Positions 1-9,495 of a stretch of 64,000 nucleotides of DNA are shown piece after piece (position 1 is the first letter of the stretch; every line of letters begins with the position of its first letter). Made by a program: the position numbers and the translations under genes. The notes beneath the pieces are model-generated. The model did not search any database and was not told the origin of the DNA. It was given only the letters and a program-made list of their open reading frames with translations. This stretch comes from Janthinobacterium sp. (GTDB lineage: Bacteria > Pseudomonadota > Gammaproteobacteria > Burkholderiales > Burkholderiaceae_D). Location: NCBI GenBank assembly GCA_003133225.1, contig PKWL01000141.1, positions 31,472 to 95,471 on the forward strand. Reading direction: 5' to 3'.

Positions 1-266
1 ATGAAAAAGCGAGACGCACAACGATGCTCGCCTGCCAGGCATTATGTTGACAAGACGGTGCGGGAAAGCGGCGCACTTAAGCTACGATAAATAAAATTAG
101 CGAAAGGCAATTGATAAGATGAATGCCGAGATGGAAATCTCGATCATGGTTCGGCAAAACAAAAATTCCCTGCTGGTATCGAACTCAGGTTCAATTTTAA
201 AGGACCAGCCCATGCTGCCGGGCGCCCTGACGATTGACCGGCATTAGAATTTTTCCGGCTTAACCA

Positions 267-581
267 CTACCCACCTATTTTTCCGAATTCCACCGGAAGT
301 TTGACGTAAAATAAATGCAGTTTTTCCTTCAATAACAATGCAAACAAACGATCGCACTCGTCTTCATTCACCACCATCGTAATTTGAACAGGGTGATCGA
401 CCATATCAAACATATGCGCCGAATGAAAATTACGATCCTGTCCAAAGCCAGTTTCCCCAATAAATACGGTGGCGCCGCGAATGCCGTATGATCGCGTGCT
501 GTCAATCAACCAATCCGACAGATGCTTTCCATCGTGAAATAAATCCTGCTTGGTAAAGAACTGTACCTGGTATCCTTTCAT
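267..581 (-). CDS. DUF190 family PII-like protein
   Basis: A 104-residue soluble protein that matches the DUF190 family from memory: it opens with KGYQVQFFTKQD, has the IRGATVFIGETGFG and HSAHMFDMVDHPVQ segments, and ends in FYVKLPVEFG. DUF190 proteins fold like PII signalling proteins. Family members often sit beside the fluoride channel gene crcB, but no crcB is visible on either side here, so the partner is unknown. Two Met codons are adjacent (584 and 581). A GGAGGA ribosome site directly abuts the first and lies at better spacing for the second, so I start at 581. The AT-rich palindrome at 645-660 lies in the upstream region. Confidence 0.85.
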   Translation of the reverse strand: MKGYQVQFFTKQDLFHDGKHLSDWLIDSTRSYGIRGATVFIGETGFGQDRNFHSAHMFDMVDHPVQITMVVNEDECDRLFALLLKEKLHLFYVKLPVEFGKIGG

Positions 582-584
582 CAT

Positions 585-1005
585 TCCTCCACAACCGATA
601 AAATTTTTTTGAGTTTAGGTTAAATTCTGCCTTACGGATAGACCATTAAATATATTTAATATACGCCCAGGCCCGCGCCCATTTTGGTGACGAAAAGCCC
701 ATCGGCGCACAAGCCTATTGGGCGCTTATCGGTCAAGGCCTACGCTTTGCGAGCAAATGTGGCAACAGCAAATTTTAGCGAAAATTAAGGCACCGAAAAC
801 GCCTGAATTCCTCATAACGGACCGATGGGTATGTGTTTAAGAGAATCATCTAAATTTGCCCCGACTGGCGCGCCCTTGTCGTTGCCAAAATAAGGTGGCA
901 TTTCTGTTTCCGGTCGTGCCGGCGCCGGACATACGCTGCTGCAGGAGCACCCGCGCCGCCTCGCGTAGATTGACTTTGCCGGGGCCTCATTGATGGTCCA
1001 GCCTC
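585..1005. other. Gene-free stretch with AT-rich palindrome
   Basis: No convincing gene lies between the DUF190 gene and the end of the histidine kinase gene. A 67-codon minus-strand frame here has no family resemblance. The perfect 16-bp palindrome ATTAAATATATTTAAT at 645-660 lies 64-79 bases upstream of the DUF190 start and could be part of its promoter or an operator. I see no clear terminator for the kinase operon. Confidence 0.5.
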
Positions 1006-2391
1006 CTACGAACAAAAGACCGTTACGTGGGTTCCAATCTTGCTTTCTTGAAATTTCAAGGAAAATCCATGCAAATGGACGACGGCCGCCACCACGCTAA
1101 GGCCCAGTCCGTAACCCTCGGTTCCTTGCTGGCGATTGCTTCGGTAAAATCGCTGCAGCACCGCGTCGCGCTCCCCGGCCTCGATGCCACAACCGGTGTC
1201 GATGACATCGATGCGGGCCACGGCGTCCTGTTCGCTGAGCTTGACCGTCACCGTGCCGCCGGAAGGCGTAAATTTGATGGCGTTGTCCACCAGGTTGCTT
1301 AGCGCTTCAAACAGCAACTCTGGATCGGCATGGATGGCGCCGGTGGCTTCGTACACCACCTTGAGTTGCACCGATTTGTCTTCCGCTAACGCATCAAACA
1401 GTTCTGCAATCTGGCCTAGCACGTCGCTTGGATTGATCTCCGTAAATCCGGCTTTTCGTTGTCTGTTTTCAATTTCAGAAATACGCAATAGGGCTCGGAA
1501 ACGCCCAAGCAAAGCATCCGTCTCGCTCAAAGCGCGGTCGAGCAATTGTTGTTCGGGATGATGCGGCGGTGCGCATTGCTGCTGAGCCCGATAAAGAAGG
1601 AGGCGGATGCGGGTTAAGGGCGTACGCAGATCGTGCGCCAGCGTGTCGGTGACGCTCTTAACTTCGGTGAGCAAGCGCTCGATTTCCTCCAGCATCAAAT
1701 TAACAATGACCGCCAGCATATCGAGCTCGTCGTTCCGTCTGGAAACAGGCATACGCAGACTGAGTTCGCCCTGCATGATGCGCCGACTAGTATCGCGGAT
1801 AGCGTTAATCCGGCGTAACGGCCGAATGCTAAGTGCAAAGCCGCTGATCAAGCCGATGGCGATAATCACGGCGCCGCTGACGATCAACGCATTGAAGATG
1901 ATCGTTTTGATTTCAGCCAACTGGGTAAAATCACGACCGACGACGAGGATTTCTCCATTTTGCAAACGTCGGACAATGGCCCGCGCCAAGCCCGTGGGCG
2001 CGGCGGGAACATTTCCGCCAGGGCGGTATTGAGGAAGTTCGCGGTGCGCAAACTGGTGAATTTTCCCATCGACGGCCAGTTCTGTCGGAAAGGAATTCAT
2101 ATTCCCCGTGATGACTTTCAAATCCGGCGTGAAGAGCCCATAAATGTTCGATTTTCGCAAATCGTAGGCGAGCGCATCGTTGACCTCAGCTAATACCTGC
2201 GCCGGTGGCACATTTTTGAAATTGGCGGACATCGTATAGATGCTGTCGTCGACCCGATGCACGAGGTAGGTCGAGGTCTGCCAATAGATCAGGGCGAGAA
2301 GCACGACGTTGCCTATCGTCAGAAGGAAGCCGAACATCGTCGCCAGTTGGAATGTTGAAATTCTCCAATGTTCAAGCAGTGTCGATTTCAA
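1006..2391 (-). CDS. Two-component sensor histidine kinase
   Basis: Last gene of the efflux operon and partner of the response regulator just upstream. The 461-residue protein has an N-terminal membrane segment, a periplasmic domain of about 130 residues, a second membrane segment (FNALIVSGAVIIAIGLISGF), a HAMP linker, a dimerisation H-box with the phospho-accepting His in DTLAHDLRTPLTR (about residue 253), and a catalytic ATPase domain with N-box NLVDNAIKF and the DTGCGI and GYGLGLSVV glycine motifs. The start is uncertain. The TTG at 2391 overlaps the regulator stop codon by two bases, which suits translational coupling, while an in-frame ATG at 2424 has no ribosome site. The likely signal is an efflux substrate or envelope stress, by inference from the linked pump. 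Confidence 0.92.
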   Translation of the reverse strand: MKSTLLEHWRISTFQLATMFGFLLTIGNVVLLALIYWQTSTYLVHRVDDSIYTMSANFKNVPPAQVLAEVNDALAYDLRKSNIYGLFTPDLKVITGNMNSFPTELAVDGKIHQFAHRELPQYRPGGNVPAAPTGLARAIVRRLQNGEILVVGRDFTQLAEIKTIIFNALIVSGAVIIAIGLISGFALSIRPLRRINAIRDTSRRIMQGELSLRMPVSRRNDELDMLAVIVNLMLEEIERLLTEVKSVTDTLAHDLRTPLTRIRLLLYRAQQQCAPPHHPEQQLLDRALSETDALLGRFRALLRISEIENRQRKAGFTEINPSDVLGQIAELFDALAEDKSVQLKVVYEATGAIHADPELLFEALSNLVDNAIKFTPSGGTVTVKLSEQDAVARIDVIDTGCGIEAGERDAVLQRFYRSNRQQGTEGYGLGLSVVAAVVHLHGFSLKFQESKIGTHVTVFCS

Positions 2392-3083
2392 GAGCGTGCA
2401 CCCAGCATATAACCTGAACCCCATACCGTATGGATCAGCGCAGGGAGCCCCGGCAGGTCGATTTTCTTGCGCAGGCGCGTCATGTGTACCTCGATCAAAT
2501 TGGTATACGGGTCAAAATGGTAATTCCAGACCGCTTCGAAAATCATGCTGCGGGTGAGAGTTTGACCTGGGTTACGCATCATATATTCCAGCAGCCGGAA
2601 TTCGGTCGCTTTCAAATCGAGAACGATACCATTGCGGCGCACGCTGCGCTCGATCAAGTCGATTTCGACATCCTGGACCCGTAGTTTCACGATCGAGGCG
2701 GGGGCGCGCCGACGCCGCAGCAATACTTCCAGCCGGGCCGACATCTCATCCGAGGCAAAGGGCTTGGTCAAGTAATCGTCGCCGCCCGCGCGCAAGCCGC
2801 GCACCCGCTCGTCAACGTCGCTGAGCGCGCTGATCATCAGAACCGGCGTGTCGACCCCGGCGGCGCGCAGGCGCGTCACGATGGACAGGCCGTCGAGGCC
2901 GGGCAGCATGCGATCGAGCGTAATCGCGTCATAGCCTCCGTTGCAAGCTCTGTCGAGGCCGGCATTGCCGTCGCCGACGATATCGACCGAGAAACCATGG
3001 GCGTTCAGTTCGGCGGCGATTTCCTCGGCGGTGGTTTGGTCATCCTCGATGGTGAGGACTCTGAGAGCAGGCGGTTTTTGCAT
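2388..3083 (-). CDS. OmpR/PhoB-family response regulator
   Basis: A 231-residue DNA-binding regulator. The receiver domain (about 8-120) carries the acidic pair in TIEDDQ, the phospho-acceptor Asp57 in AITLDRMLPG, and the conserved Lys107 in LTKPF. The C-terminal winged-helix domain (about 133-228) includes LKATEFRLLEYMMRNPG and the recognition-helix region YTNLIEVHMTRLRKKI, typical of the OmpR class. It lies 14 bases downstream of the outer-membrane component gene and overlaps the histidine kinase gene, so it should be cotranscribed with the pump it probably controls. The start ATG at 3083 has only a weak ribosome site. Confidence 0.95.
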   Translation of the reverse strand: MQKPPALRVLTIEDDQTTAEEIAAELNAHGFSVDIVGDGNAGLDRACNGGYDAITLDRMLPGLDGLSIVTRLRAAGVDTPVLMISALSDVDERVRGLRAGGDDYLTKPFASDEMSARLEVLLRRRRAPASIVKLRVQDVEIDLIERSVRRNGIVLDLKATEFRLLEYMMRNPGQTLTRSMIFEAVWNYHFDPYTNLIEVHMTRLRKKIDLPGLPALIHTVWGSGYMLGARS

Positions 3084-3097
3084 AGTGGGAAGGCGGT

Positions 3098-4546
3098 CTA
3101 GTCTTTCGATGCAATGAGTTTGCTGTCGACGGATTCTTTCCTAGTCCAGCCGCCACCCAGGGTACGAACCAGATCGACGCTGGTTCGCAGTTGCCGGGTA
3201 TGCAAATCGAGCGCGCTGCTTTCGGCCGCCAGGGCCGCCGCCTGCGCCGTGACGACCTCCAGGTAGTTGACCGCCCCTTCGCGGTAACGGTTGAAAGCGA
3301 GGTCGAGCGTTTTAGTTGCCGATTGCACCGCGGCATCCTGATCCAGCTCCCCTTCCCGGTCGTATTTCAAATGCGACAGATCGTCTTCGACTTGCTGAAA
3401 AGCGGCCAGCACCGTGGCGCGATATTCCGCCCCCGTCTGCTCCAGTGCAAACTTGGCCTGGGCCAGTTGGGCGTCGCGCAGTCCGCCGTCGAAGATATTG
3501 AAAATGAGCGCGGGTCCCAGGGTCCAGAAACTATTCGGCGCCGTCAACAACCCGGCCCCTCCCGTGTTTTGAAATCCCAAGGCAGAACCGATCGTAAAGT
3601 CCGGATAATAGGCGGCCCTTGCCACGCCAATCGTCGCGTTCGCCGCAGCAGTACGGCGTTCGGCCGCTGCAATGTCCGGGCGGCGTTGCAGCAGGGCCGA
3701 GGGCAGCCCCACGGGAATGTCGGGAACGGCGAGACGCCTTTTGGCTGTGGCCAGGGAAAAAGCCATCGCCGGCTGCCCCACCAGGCTAGCAATAGCATGT
3801 TCATAGATCGCTCGCTGAGCGGCGATATCGGCCGCTTGGGCGCGCACGGTTCTCAGTTGCGTTTCCGCGCGCGCCACGTCGAGGCCCGATGCGATTCCGC
3901 CCAAGTGCCGATTTTGCGTTAGCGTCAAGGCGCTGGCGTAGGCGTCCACCGTATCGCTCAGCAATTTGGCTTGGGCTTCGACGCCGCGCAGCGCCATGTA
4001 ATTGTCCGCCAATTGGGCATGCAAGCTGAGCTTGACTCCTTCGAAGTCGGCCGCGCTGGCCTGCGCCGTCGCTTGGCCGGCGGCCACCAGATTGCGCACG
4101 CGTCCCCATATGTCGAGCTCGTAATTGGCGCTGATTCCAACGCTATTGGCCCCGTACACGTCCGGTTGATTCGCCCCCCGCAAAGGGCGATTATCCGACT
4201 GCCGGTTGCGGCTCGAGGCCGCGCCCCCGTCGACACTGGGGAAAAACCCGGCACGCAGCTGGTTGGTGTACGCCGTCGCCTGCTCGTAGCGGGCCAGCGC
4301 GGCGGCCAGGCTCGGGTTGTCCTGTTCGATCTTTGCTTCAAGCGCATCGAGCGATTTATCCCCGTAAATCTGCCACCAGGCACCACGTGGCAGCTCATCA
4401 GCCGGCTTGGCCACCTGCCATGGGTTGTCTTTCCAGGCATCAGTGGGAATGCTGACGGTAGGCACATGATAGACGGGTGCCAAGGAACATCCGCCCAGAA
4501 GCAGGACGGCGACCGCGACAGCATGCCGGCTTGGCTTGAATATCAT
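3098..4546 (-). CDS. RND efflux outer-membrane lipoprotein (NodT/OprM family)
   Basis: The 482-residue outer-membrane channel of the tripartite pump. It has a lipoprotein signal with lipobox LLGGC (Cys20), followed by the family opening SLAPVYHVPTVSIP, and two repeats of the outer-membrane efflux protein domain with long helical tunnel segments. Recognisable family stretches include YELDIWGRVRNLVAAG and NRYREGAVNYLEVVTAQ. Its ATG overlaps the adaptor stop codon by four bases (ATGA), indicating coupled translation. The response regulator gene follows after 14 bases. The substrate cannot be read from the sequence. Confidence 0.94.
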   Translation of the reverse strand: MIFKPSRHAVAVAVLLLGGCSLAPVYHVPTVSIPTDAWKDNPWQVAKPADELPRGAWWQIYGDKSLDALEAKIEQDNPSLAAALARYEQATAYTNQLRAGFFPSVDGGAASSRNRQSDNRPLRGANQPDVYGANSVGISANYELDIWGRVRNLVAAGQATAQASAADFEGVKLSLHAQLADNYMALRGVEAQAKLLSDTVDAYASALTLTQNRHLGGIASGLDVARAETQLRTVRAQAADIAAQRAIYEHAIASLVGQPAMAFSLATAKRRLAVPDIPVGLPSALLQRRPDIAAAERRTAAANATIGVARAAYYPDFTIGSALGFQNTGGAGLLTAPNSFWTLGPALIFNIFDGGLRDAQLAQAKFALEQTGAEYRATVLAAFQQVEDDLSHLKYDREGELDQDAAVQSATKTLDLAFNRYREGAVNYLEVVTAQAAALAAESSALDLHTRQLRTSVDLVRTLGGGWTRKESVDSKLIASKD

Positions 4547-5733
4547 GATTTTTTCTCTCCGCCCGGGCCCGCAGTAGCTTGCGCTACGCGCACCCGGTCG
4601 CCATCCTCCAGGGAGTCGGGCGGATTGTCAATGATGCGGTCGGCAGTCGATAAACCGGAGGCCACTTCCACCATGCTGCCCAGGTCGCGGCTGATCTGAA
4701 TGGAACGGTAGGCGACGCGATTGTCTTGCGTCACGGTGGCCACGCTCAAGCCCTCCTTGCGAAACGCCAGAGCGCTGGCCGGCACTTGAACCGCGTGCAC
4801 ATCGCGGGCCAGATCAAAGCGCACGTTGCCGTAGCCACCGGGCAGCAACTGGCCGTTGGCATTATCGACTTCCAGTTCGATCAACACGGTCCCGGAATTT
4901 TCGCTCACCGAACGTGAATTATCGGCCAGTAGCGCGCTAAAGGTTTGTCCGGGACGTTCGGGAACTTGCAGTTGCACCTTCATTCCCACTTGCACTTGAT
5001 TGGCATAACTTTGCGGAACATTCACATACAGTCGAAGCCGGCGCACGTCGGCCACGGTAAACAGCTCATGGCCCGCATCATGCCCGGCGTTGATCAAGGC
5101 GCCGATATCGGTTTTGCGCGCCGTCACCACGCCGTCAAAGGGAGCGCTAATGCGTTTGAACGATTCGAGCGCGCGCAAGCGCTCCACATCGGCGCGCGCG
5201 GCGTCCACCAGCGCCTTTTTCGCCTCGTAGTCGCCGCCCTTTTCATCGGCCTCCTGCTGCGACACGGAGTCGCTCACCAGCAGGTGTTGCCAGCGCCGGC
5301 TGGTGATTTCCGTCAGTCGCTCGTTGGCCAGCGCCGTGGCGAGATTGGCTTCCGACTGCTTTAGCTGCTGGTCGAGCTCAGGCGTTTCAATTTCAGCCAA
5401 GAGCTGGCCGGATTTGACGGGCGCTCCAATATCGACCGACCAATGCTTCAGATAGCCGCTGACCCGGGCGTAGACGGATGCGGAATAGTAAGCTTGCAAT
5501 GTGCCGGGAAGAGTCAAGATCTGCGCATCGGGCCGGTTTGCCGGTTGTATCGTCTGCACGGTGGGAACCAGTTTTTCTTGCGTCAGGCTCACCAAAGCGG
5601 TTTTGTCGCGCGCACGGCTGGCTATGCCCCAGCCGACGACGCCGAGGGCGATCAAGACAGCGATGAGCGCCTTTAATTTTAGGTGGGCCGGCGCGCGCCG
5701 GTGCGGCGACGTCTGGATGTCATGAGAGCTCAT
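4543..5733 (-). CDS. RND efflux periplasmic adaptor (membrane fusion protein)
   Basis: The 396-residue adaptor that bridges the inner-membrane pump and the outer-membrane channel. An N-terminal anchor (LKALIAVLIALGVVGWGIAS) is followed by the split lipoyl domain halves (VKSGQLLAEIETPELDQQ and ISAPFDGVVTARKTDIG) that flank an alpha-helical hairpin, then beta-barrel and membrane-proximal domains. I chose the ATG at 5733 because a GGAGA site lies eight bases upstream; this start lies inside the end of the pump gene, overlapping it by 14 bases. Longer in-frame starts up to 5817 have no family support. Adaptor, pump and channel are one transcription unit. Confidence 0.94.
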   Translation of the reverse strand: MSSHDIQTSPHRRAPAHLKLKALIAVLIALGVVGWGIASRARDKTALVSLTQEKLVPTVQTIQPANRPDAQILTLPGTLQAYYSASVYARVSGYLKHWSVDIGAPVKSGQLLAEIETPELDQQLKQSEANLATALANERLTEITSRRWQHLLVSDSVSQQEADEKGGDYEAKKALVDAARADVERLRALESFKRISAPFDGVVTARKTDIGALINAGHDAGHELFTVADVRRLRLYVNVPQSYANQVQVGMKVQLQVPERPGQTFSALLADNSRSVSENSGTVLIELEVDNANGQLLPGGYGNVRFDLARDVHAVQVPASALAFRKEGLSVATVTQDNRVAYRSIQISRDLGSMVEVASGLSTADRIIDNPPDSLEDGDRVRVAQATAGPGGEKKS

Positions 5734-8700
5734 GGGTAGATTCTCCATCGGATGAAACGGGTTGGTGGCGTCTATGCACGATACTAAATACGATAGGCAC
5801 AAAAAATAAGGTGGCAACGGTGGCGGCCAGCAAGCCGCCGATCACGGCCCGCCCCAGCGGCGCATTCTGCTCGCCCCCTTCGCCCAAGCCGAGCGCCATC
5901 GGCGCCATGCCGATGATCATGGCAAGAGCCGTCATCAAGACCGGCCGGAAACGGGTAAAACCCGCTTCCAGGGCGGCTCTCACCGAGTTGCCGGTGTGCA
6001 GCAGGCGCTCGCGGGCGAAGCTGACGACGAGGATACTGTTGGCGGTAGCAACGCCCATGCACATGATGGCCCCCGTCAACGCCGGCACCGACAACGTCGT
6101 ATGGGTGGCAAACAACATCCAGACGATGCCGGCTAAGGCGGCGGGCAGCGCCGTGATAATGACAAACGGATCGCTCCAGGATTGAAAGTTCACCACAATG
6201 AGCAGATAGATCAGCACCACGGCGGCAAGTAGGCCAAACAGCAGTCCGCTAAAAGCCGTATTCATGGTTTGCACTTGTCCGCGCAAATTGATGGTGGCCC
6301 CTTGGGGACGGTCTTTCTCGTTTGCTTTTAGGATGCTCTCAATATCGGTGGCCAAGGCGCCGAGATCGCGATGTTGCGGCGTGGCGAAGATGTCGATCAC
6401 GGGTTGCACGGCATAGTGGGAGACGACGGCGGCGGTGCTGTTGCGCGTGATGGTGGCGAGCCCGCCCAATATCTGCGGGCTGCGCGCGCCATCCCCCGCC
6501 ACGGGAATATTTTCAAGGTCGGACAGTGACTGGATCCGGTACTCCGGGGTTTGGGCGACGATCGGATAGGATACGCCGTTGCGTTTATTCAACCAGAACG
6601 CGGGAGCCACCTGGCCACTGCCGGCCATCGTCACCATCAAGCTGTTGGTGACGTCGCGTTCGGTAATGCCCAGTTGTTTGGCGCGCGTGCGATCGACATC
6701 GACTAGCAGTTGAGGATAGTTGTTCGCTTGCTGAATGCGGGCATCGGCGATCCCCGGCACGGCATTGATTTCGCGCAGCAGTTTTTGCGCATAGGCCATG
6801 TTCGGCCCCGCATTCGGTCCCATGACTTGGACGTCGATGGGCGCCGGCGCCCCAAAGTTCAGGATTTGACTGATGATATCAGCCGGCAAAAACGAAAATG
6901 TGGTGCCAGGAAACTGACGGACCAGGTGGGCGCGCAGGCGCGTGACATACAAGTCAGTGGGACGGTGGCCTTCATTGAGAGCGATCAAAATGTCGCCATC
7001 TTGGGGGCCGATGGTGCCGGTATTGTTATAAACCTGATTAATGCCGCTGACGGTCAAGCCCAGATTGTCGACGATGCTGCCGAGCTCAGCGGCAGGAATC
7101 GTGCGGCGGATCTCTTGCTCGACTTGATCGAACAACTTTGCCGTTTCCTCGATGCGGGTGCCGACCTGGGCCCGCACATGCATTTTAATTTGCCCGGCGT
7201 CGACGGCCGGAAAGAAGTCCCGGCCCAGCCACGGCACCAGAGCGAACGAGAGCAAGACGATGGCCAGAAAGCCACCGATGAAACGGCGCCGCCGGCCAAT
7301 TGCGAGCACCAATAGCGCATAGTAGACATCGCGAACACGGGCGAAGCGGCGCTCGAACGCCTGCTGAAACCGCAACAGCGGATTACGCGATTTGGGCGGC
7401 GAACGATGTTCCACTTGCATCATCTGAAGCAATTCTCCGGACGCATGGCCGCCCGTGCTGTGGGGCCGCAACAAATAAGCGGCCATGGTTGGAACCAGGG
7501 TGCGCGACAAAAAGAACGACGCGATCATCGCGAAAATCACCGCTTCGGCCATCGGCACAAACAGGAAGTGGGCCACGCCGTTGAGGAAGAACATGGGGAT
7601 GAAAACGATGCAGATGCACAGCAGCGAAATGAATGCGGGCCCGACGATCTGGTGCGCGCCATCCATGATGGCGGTGCGCACCTCTTTTCCCTGTTCCAGA
7701 TGCCAGTTAACGTTCTCGATGGTCACCGTAGCGTCGTCAACAAGAATACCCACTGCCAGCGCCAAGCCGCCCAAGGTCATGATGTTGAGCGTTTCGCCCA
7801 TCACGTACAGTCCCGCGATGGATGACAATATGGCCAGAGGAATGGAGACGGTGATGATGACGGTCGAGCGCCAGCTTCCCAAAAACAGCAGGATCATCAA
7901 ACTGGTCAGGAGTGCGGCAATGACCGCTTCGCGCGCGACGCCGGAAACTGCCGCTTTGACGAAAATGGATTGGTCGCCGATGGCGTCGAGATGAACCGAC
8001 GCGGGCAGCGTCTCGGCGATCTTCGGCAGCAGCTTTTTGACATTGCTAACGATATCCAAGGTGGACGCGGCGCCACTTTTCAAGATGGTCATCAAGACCG
8101 CGCGGCTGCCGTTGACGCGCACGATATTGGTCTGGGGCGGATTGCCGTCGCGTATGCTGGCGACATCGCGCATATAGATGATCGCGCCGTCGACCGCCTT
8201 GATGGGCAAGTCGTTGAGCTTTTCAAAAGCGTCGGGACTATTGTTCAACTTCACGCTGTATTCGAAACGGCCGATTTTTTGCGTACCCACCGGAATGATC
8301 TGATTTTGCGCCGCCAAGGCGTTCTCGACATCTTCGGCCGACAGATGGCGCGATTGCAGCGCCTGCTGGTTGACATCGATCTGAATTTGCCGGACCTTGC
8401 CGCCATACGGCGACGGGATGGCGGTGCCGGGCACGGTCGCCAGTTGGGGGCGGATGAAGTTTTGCCCGAAATCGAACAGCTTTTGCTCCGACTCGACTAC
8501 GCTCGACAGGGCCAATTGCAGGATCGGCACGGTGGAGGCGTTGTAGTTCAGGATCAACGGCGGAGTAATGCCGGGTGGCATCTGCTTGAGGACCGTCTGC
8601 GAAATCGAGGTGACCTGCGCCGTCGCCGTGCGGATATCGACGTTAGGCTGAAAGAAAATCTTGACGATGCCATACCCGGCCAAAGATTGCGATTCGATAT

Positions 8701-8941
8701 GATCGATATCGTTGACGGTGGAACTTAACTGCCGTTCATAATAATAGACGACGCGCCCGGACATGTCTTCTGGGGACAGCCCGGTATAGGTCCAGACGGC
8801 GCTGATGACGGGTATCTTGATATCGGGAAAGATGTCGGTCGGCGAACGCATGGCCGCCAAGGGCCCGAAGATCAGGATAAGCAAACCCAACACGACAAAC
8901 GTGTACGGGCGTTTTAGTGCGATTCGAACCAGCCAAAGCAT
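5720..8941 (-). CDS. RND efflux pump inner-membrane transporter (HAE-1/AcrB-like)
   Basis: The 1073-residue proton-driven transporter and first gene of the operon. It begins MLWLVRIALKRPYTF, an amphipathic start followed by the first membrane helix, then porter-domain sequence including SPTDIFPDIKIP. The fourth helix contains the proton-relay pair in LAVGILVDDATVTIEN. The second half repeats the architecture (PAALAGIVWMLFATHTTLSV and GMAPMALGLGEGGEQNAPLG). The open frame runs upstream to 9229, but that extension is atypical, whereas ATG 8941 has a CGGAG site seven bases upstream. It looks closer to multidrug or hydrophobe pumps than to metal pumps, but the substrate is not determined. Confidence 0.95.
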   Translation of the reverse strand: MLWLVRIALKRPYTFVVLGLLILIFGPLAAMRSPTDIFPDIKIPVISAVWTYTGLSPEDMSGRVVYYYERQLSSTVNDIDHIESQSLAGYGIVKIFFQPNVDIRTATAQVTSISQTVLKQMPPGITPPLILNYNASTVPILQLALSSVVESEQKLFDFGQNFIRPQLATVPGTAIPSPYGGKVRQIQIDVNQQALQSRHLSAEDVENALAAQNQIIPVGTQKIGRFEYSVKLNNSPDAFEKLNDLPIKAVDGAIIYMRDVASIRDGNPPQTNIVRVNGSRAVLMTILKSGAASTLDIVSNVKKLLPKIAETLPASVHLDAIGDQSIFVKAAVSGVAREAVIAALLTSLMILLFLGSWRSTVIITVSIPLAILSSIAGLYVMGETLNIMTLGGLALAVGILVDDATVTIENVNWHLEQGKEVRTAIMDGAHQIVGPAFISLLCICIVFIPMFFLNGVAHFLFVPMAEAVIFAMIASFFLSRTLVPTMAAYLLRPHSTGGHASGELLQMMQVEHRSPPKSRNPLLRFQQAFERRFARVRDVYYALLVLAIGRRRRFIGGFLAIVLLSFALVPWLGRDFFPAVDAGQIKMHVRAQVGTRIEETAKLFDQVEQEIRRTIPAAELGSIVDNLGLTVSGINQVYNNTGTIGPQDGDILIALNEGHRPTDLYVTRLRAHLVRQFPGTTFSFLPADIISQILNFGAPAPIDVQVMGPNAGPNMAYAQKLLREINAVPGIADARIQQANNYPQLLVDVDRTRAKQLGITERDVTNSLMVTMAGSGQVAPAFWLNKRNGVSYPIVAQTPEYRIQSLSDLENIPVAGDGARSPQILGGLATITRNSTAAVVSHYAVQPVIDIFATPQHRDLGALATDIESILKANEKDRPQGATINLRGQVQTMNTAFSGLLFGLLAAVVLIYLLIVVNFQSWSDPFVIITALPAALAGIVWMLFATHTTLSVPALTGAIMCMGVATANSILVVSFARERLLHTGNSVRAALEAGFTRFRPVLMTALAMIIGMAPMALGLGEGGEQNAPLGRAVIGGLLAATVATLFFVPIVFSIVHRRHQPVSSDGESTHELS

Positions 8942-9495
8942 GCGTGGACTCCGTGTAAGGGACTGGATGGGCAAGGCCCACCCCAACTTGATTGCCGCCA
9001 AGTGTTTACTGGGTCCGCCTGCTGTCGCACCAAAACAAGAGTTTAGCGCTGGGGATGTCGGCTTAAATGGCAACGAGCCGACTGCAGAGCGCTCATTGCG
9101 CTTCGCCCATAGATTGCCGGCTCGAATAGAAAAACGGGAAACACTGCGCTTCCCCTGGACGGCAAATTGATTGTATCTGGCCCAGCGCTTTTCATTTATT
9201 AAACATTTTTCATAATTTTTATGCCGCACGGCCCTCGCGTGCAGGAACGCAAGGGCCCGTGGCGGTCATGCTCACGCCGCAGCACTGCTGCGCGTGCCAA
9301 AAAGGATGCGGAAGTCCCTGTATTGGCCGGAATGCCTTGGCACGCAACGTGTCAAGGGCGGCGCGAAAGAGTCGATCCCGAGCACCGAGAAGCAGCGTTG
9401 CAGTCTTTTTGCTGGGGCGGCAGGAGCGGGCCGGGGGTTAGAGCTGCGCGCGGCGGGCCGCAGTCGCACCAGCACCCTAGCGCCCCATGCCAGCC
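8942..9495. other. Intergenic region between dapF and the efflux operon
   Basis: The two flanking genes are both on the minus strand. The region must hold the efflux operon promoter, but I could not fix a clear -35/-10 pair. An imperfect 10-bp hairpin built from GCCCTCGCGT and ACGCAAGGGC lies at about 9231-9256 without a following T-tract. No coding remnant was recognised. Confidence 0.4.

Noticed and set aside
1..90. 29-codon frame beginning with ATG at the first base
   Set aside because: No family features, highly charged, ends quickly; the ATG at base 1 is probably chance.
9231..9256. Imperfect hairpin upstream of the efflux operon considered as a terminator
   Set aside because: No T-run on either strand and no gene ending nearby.
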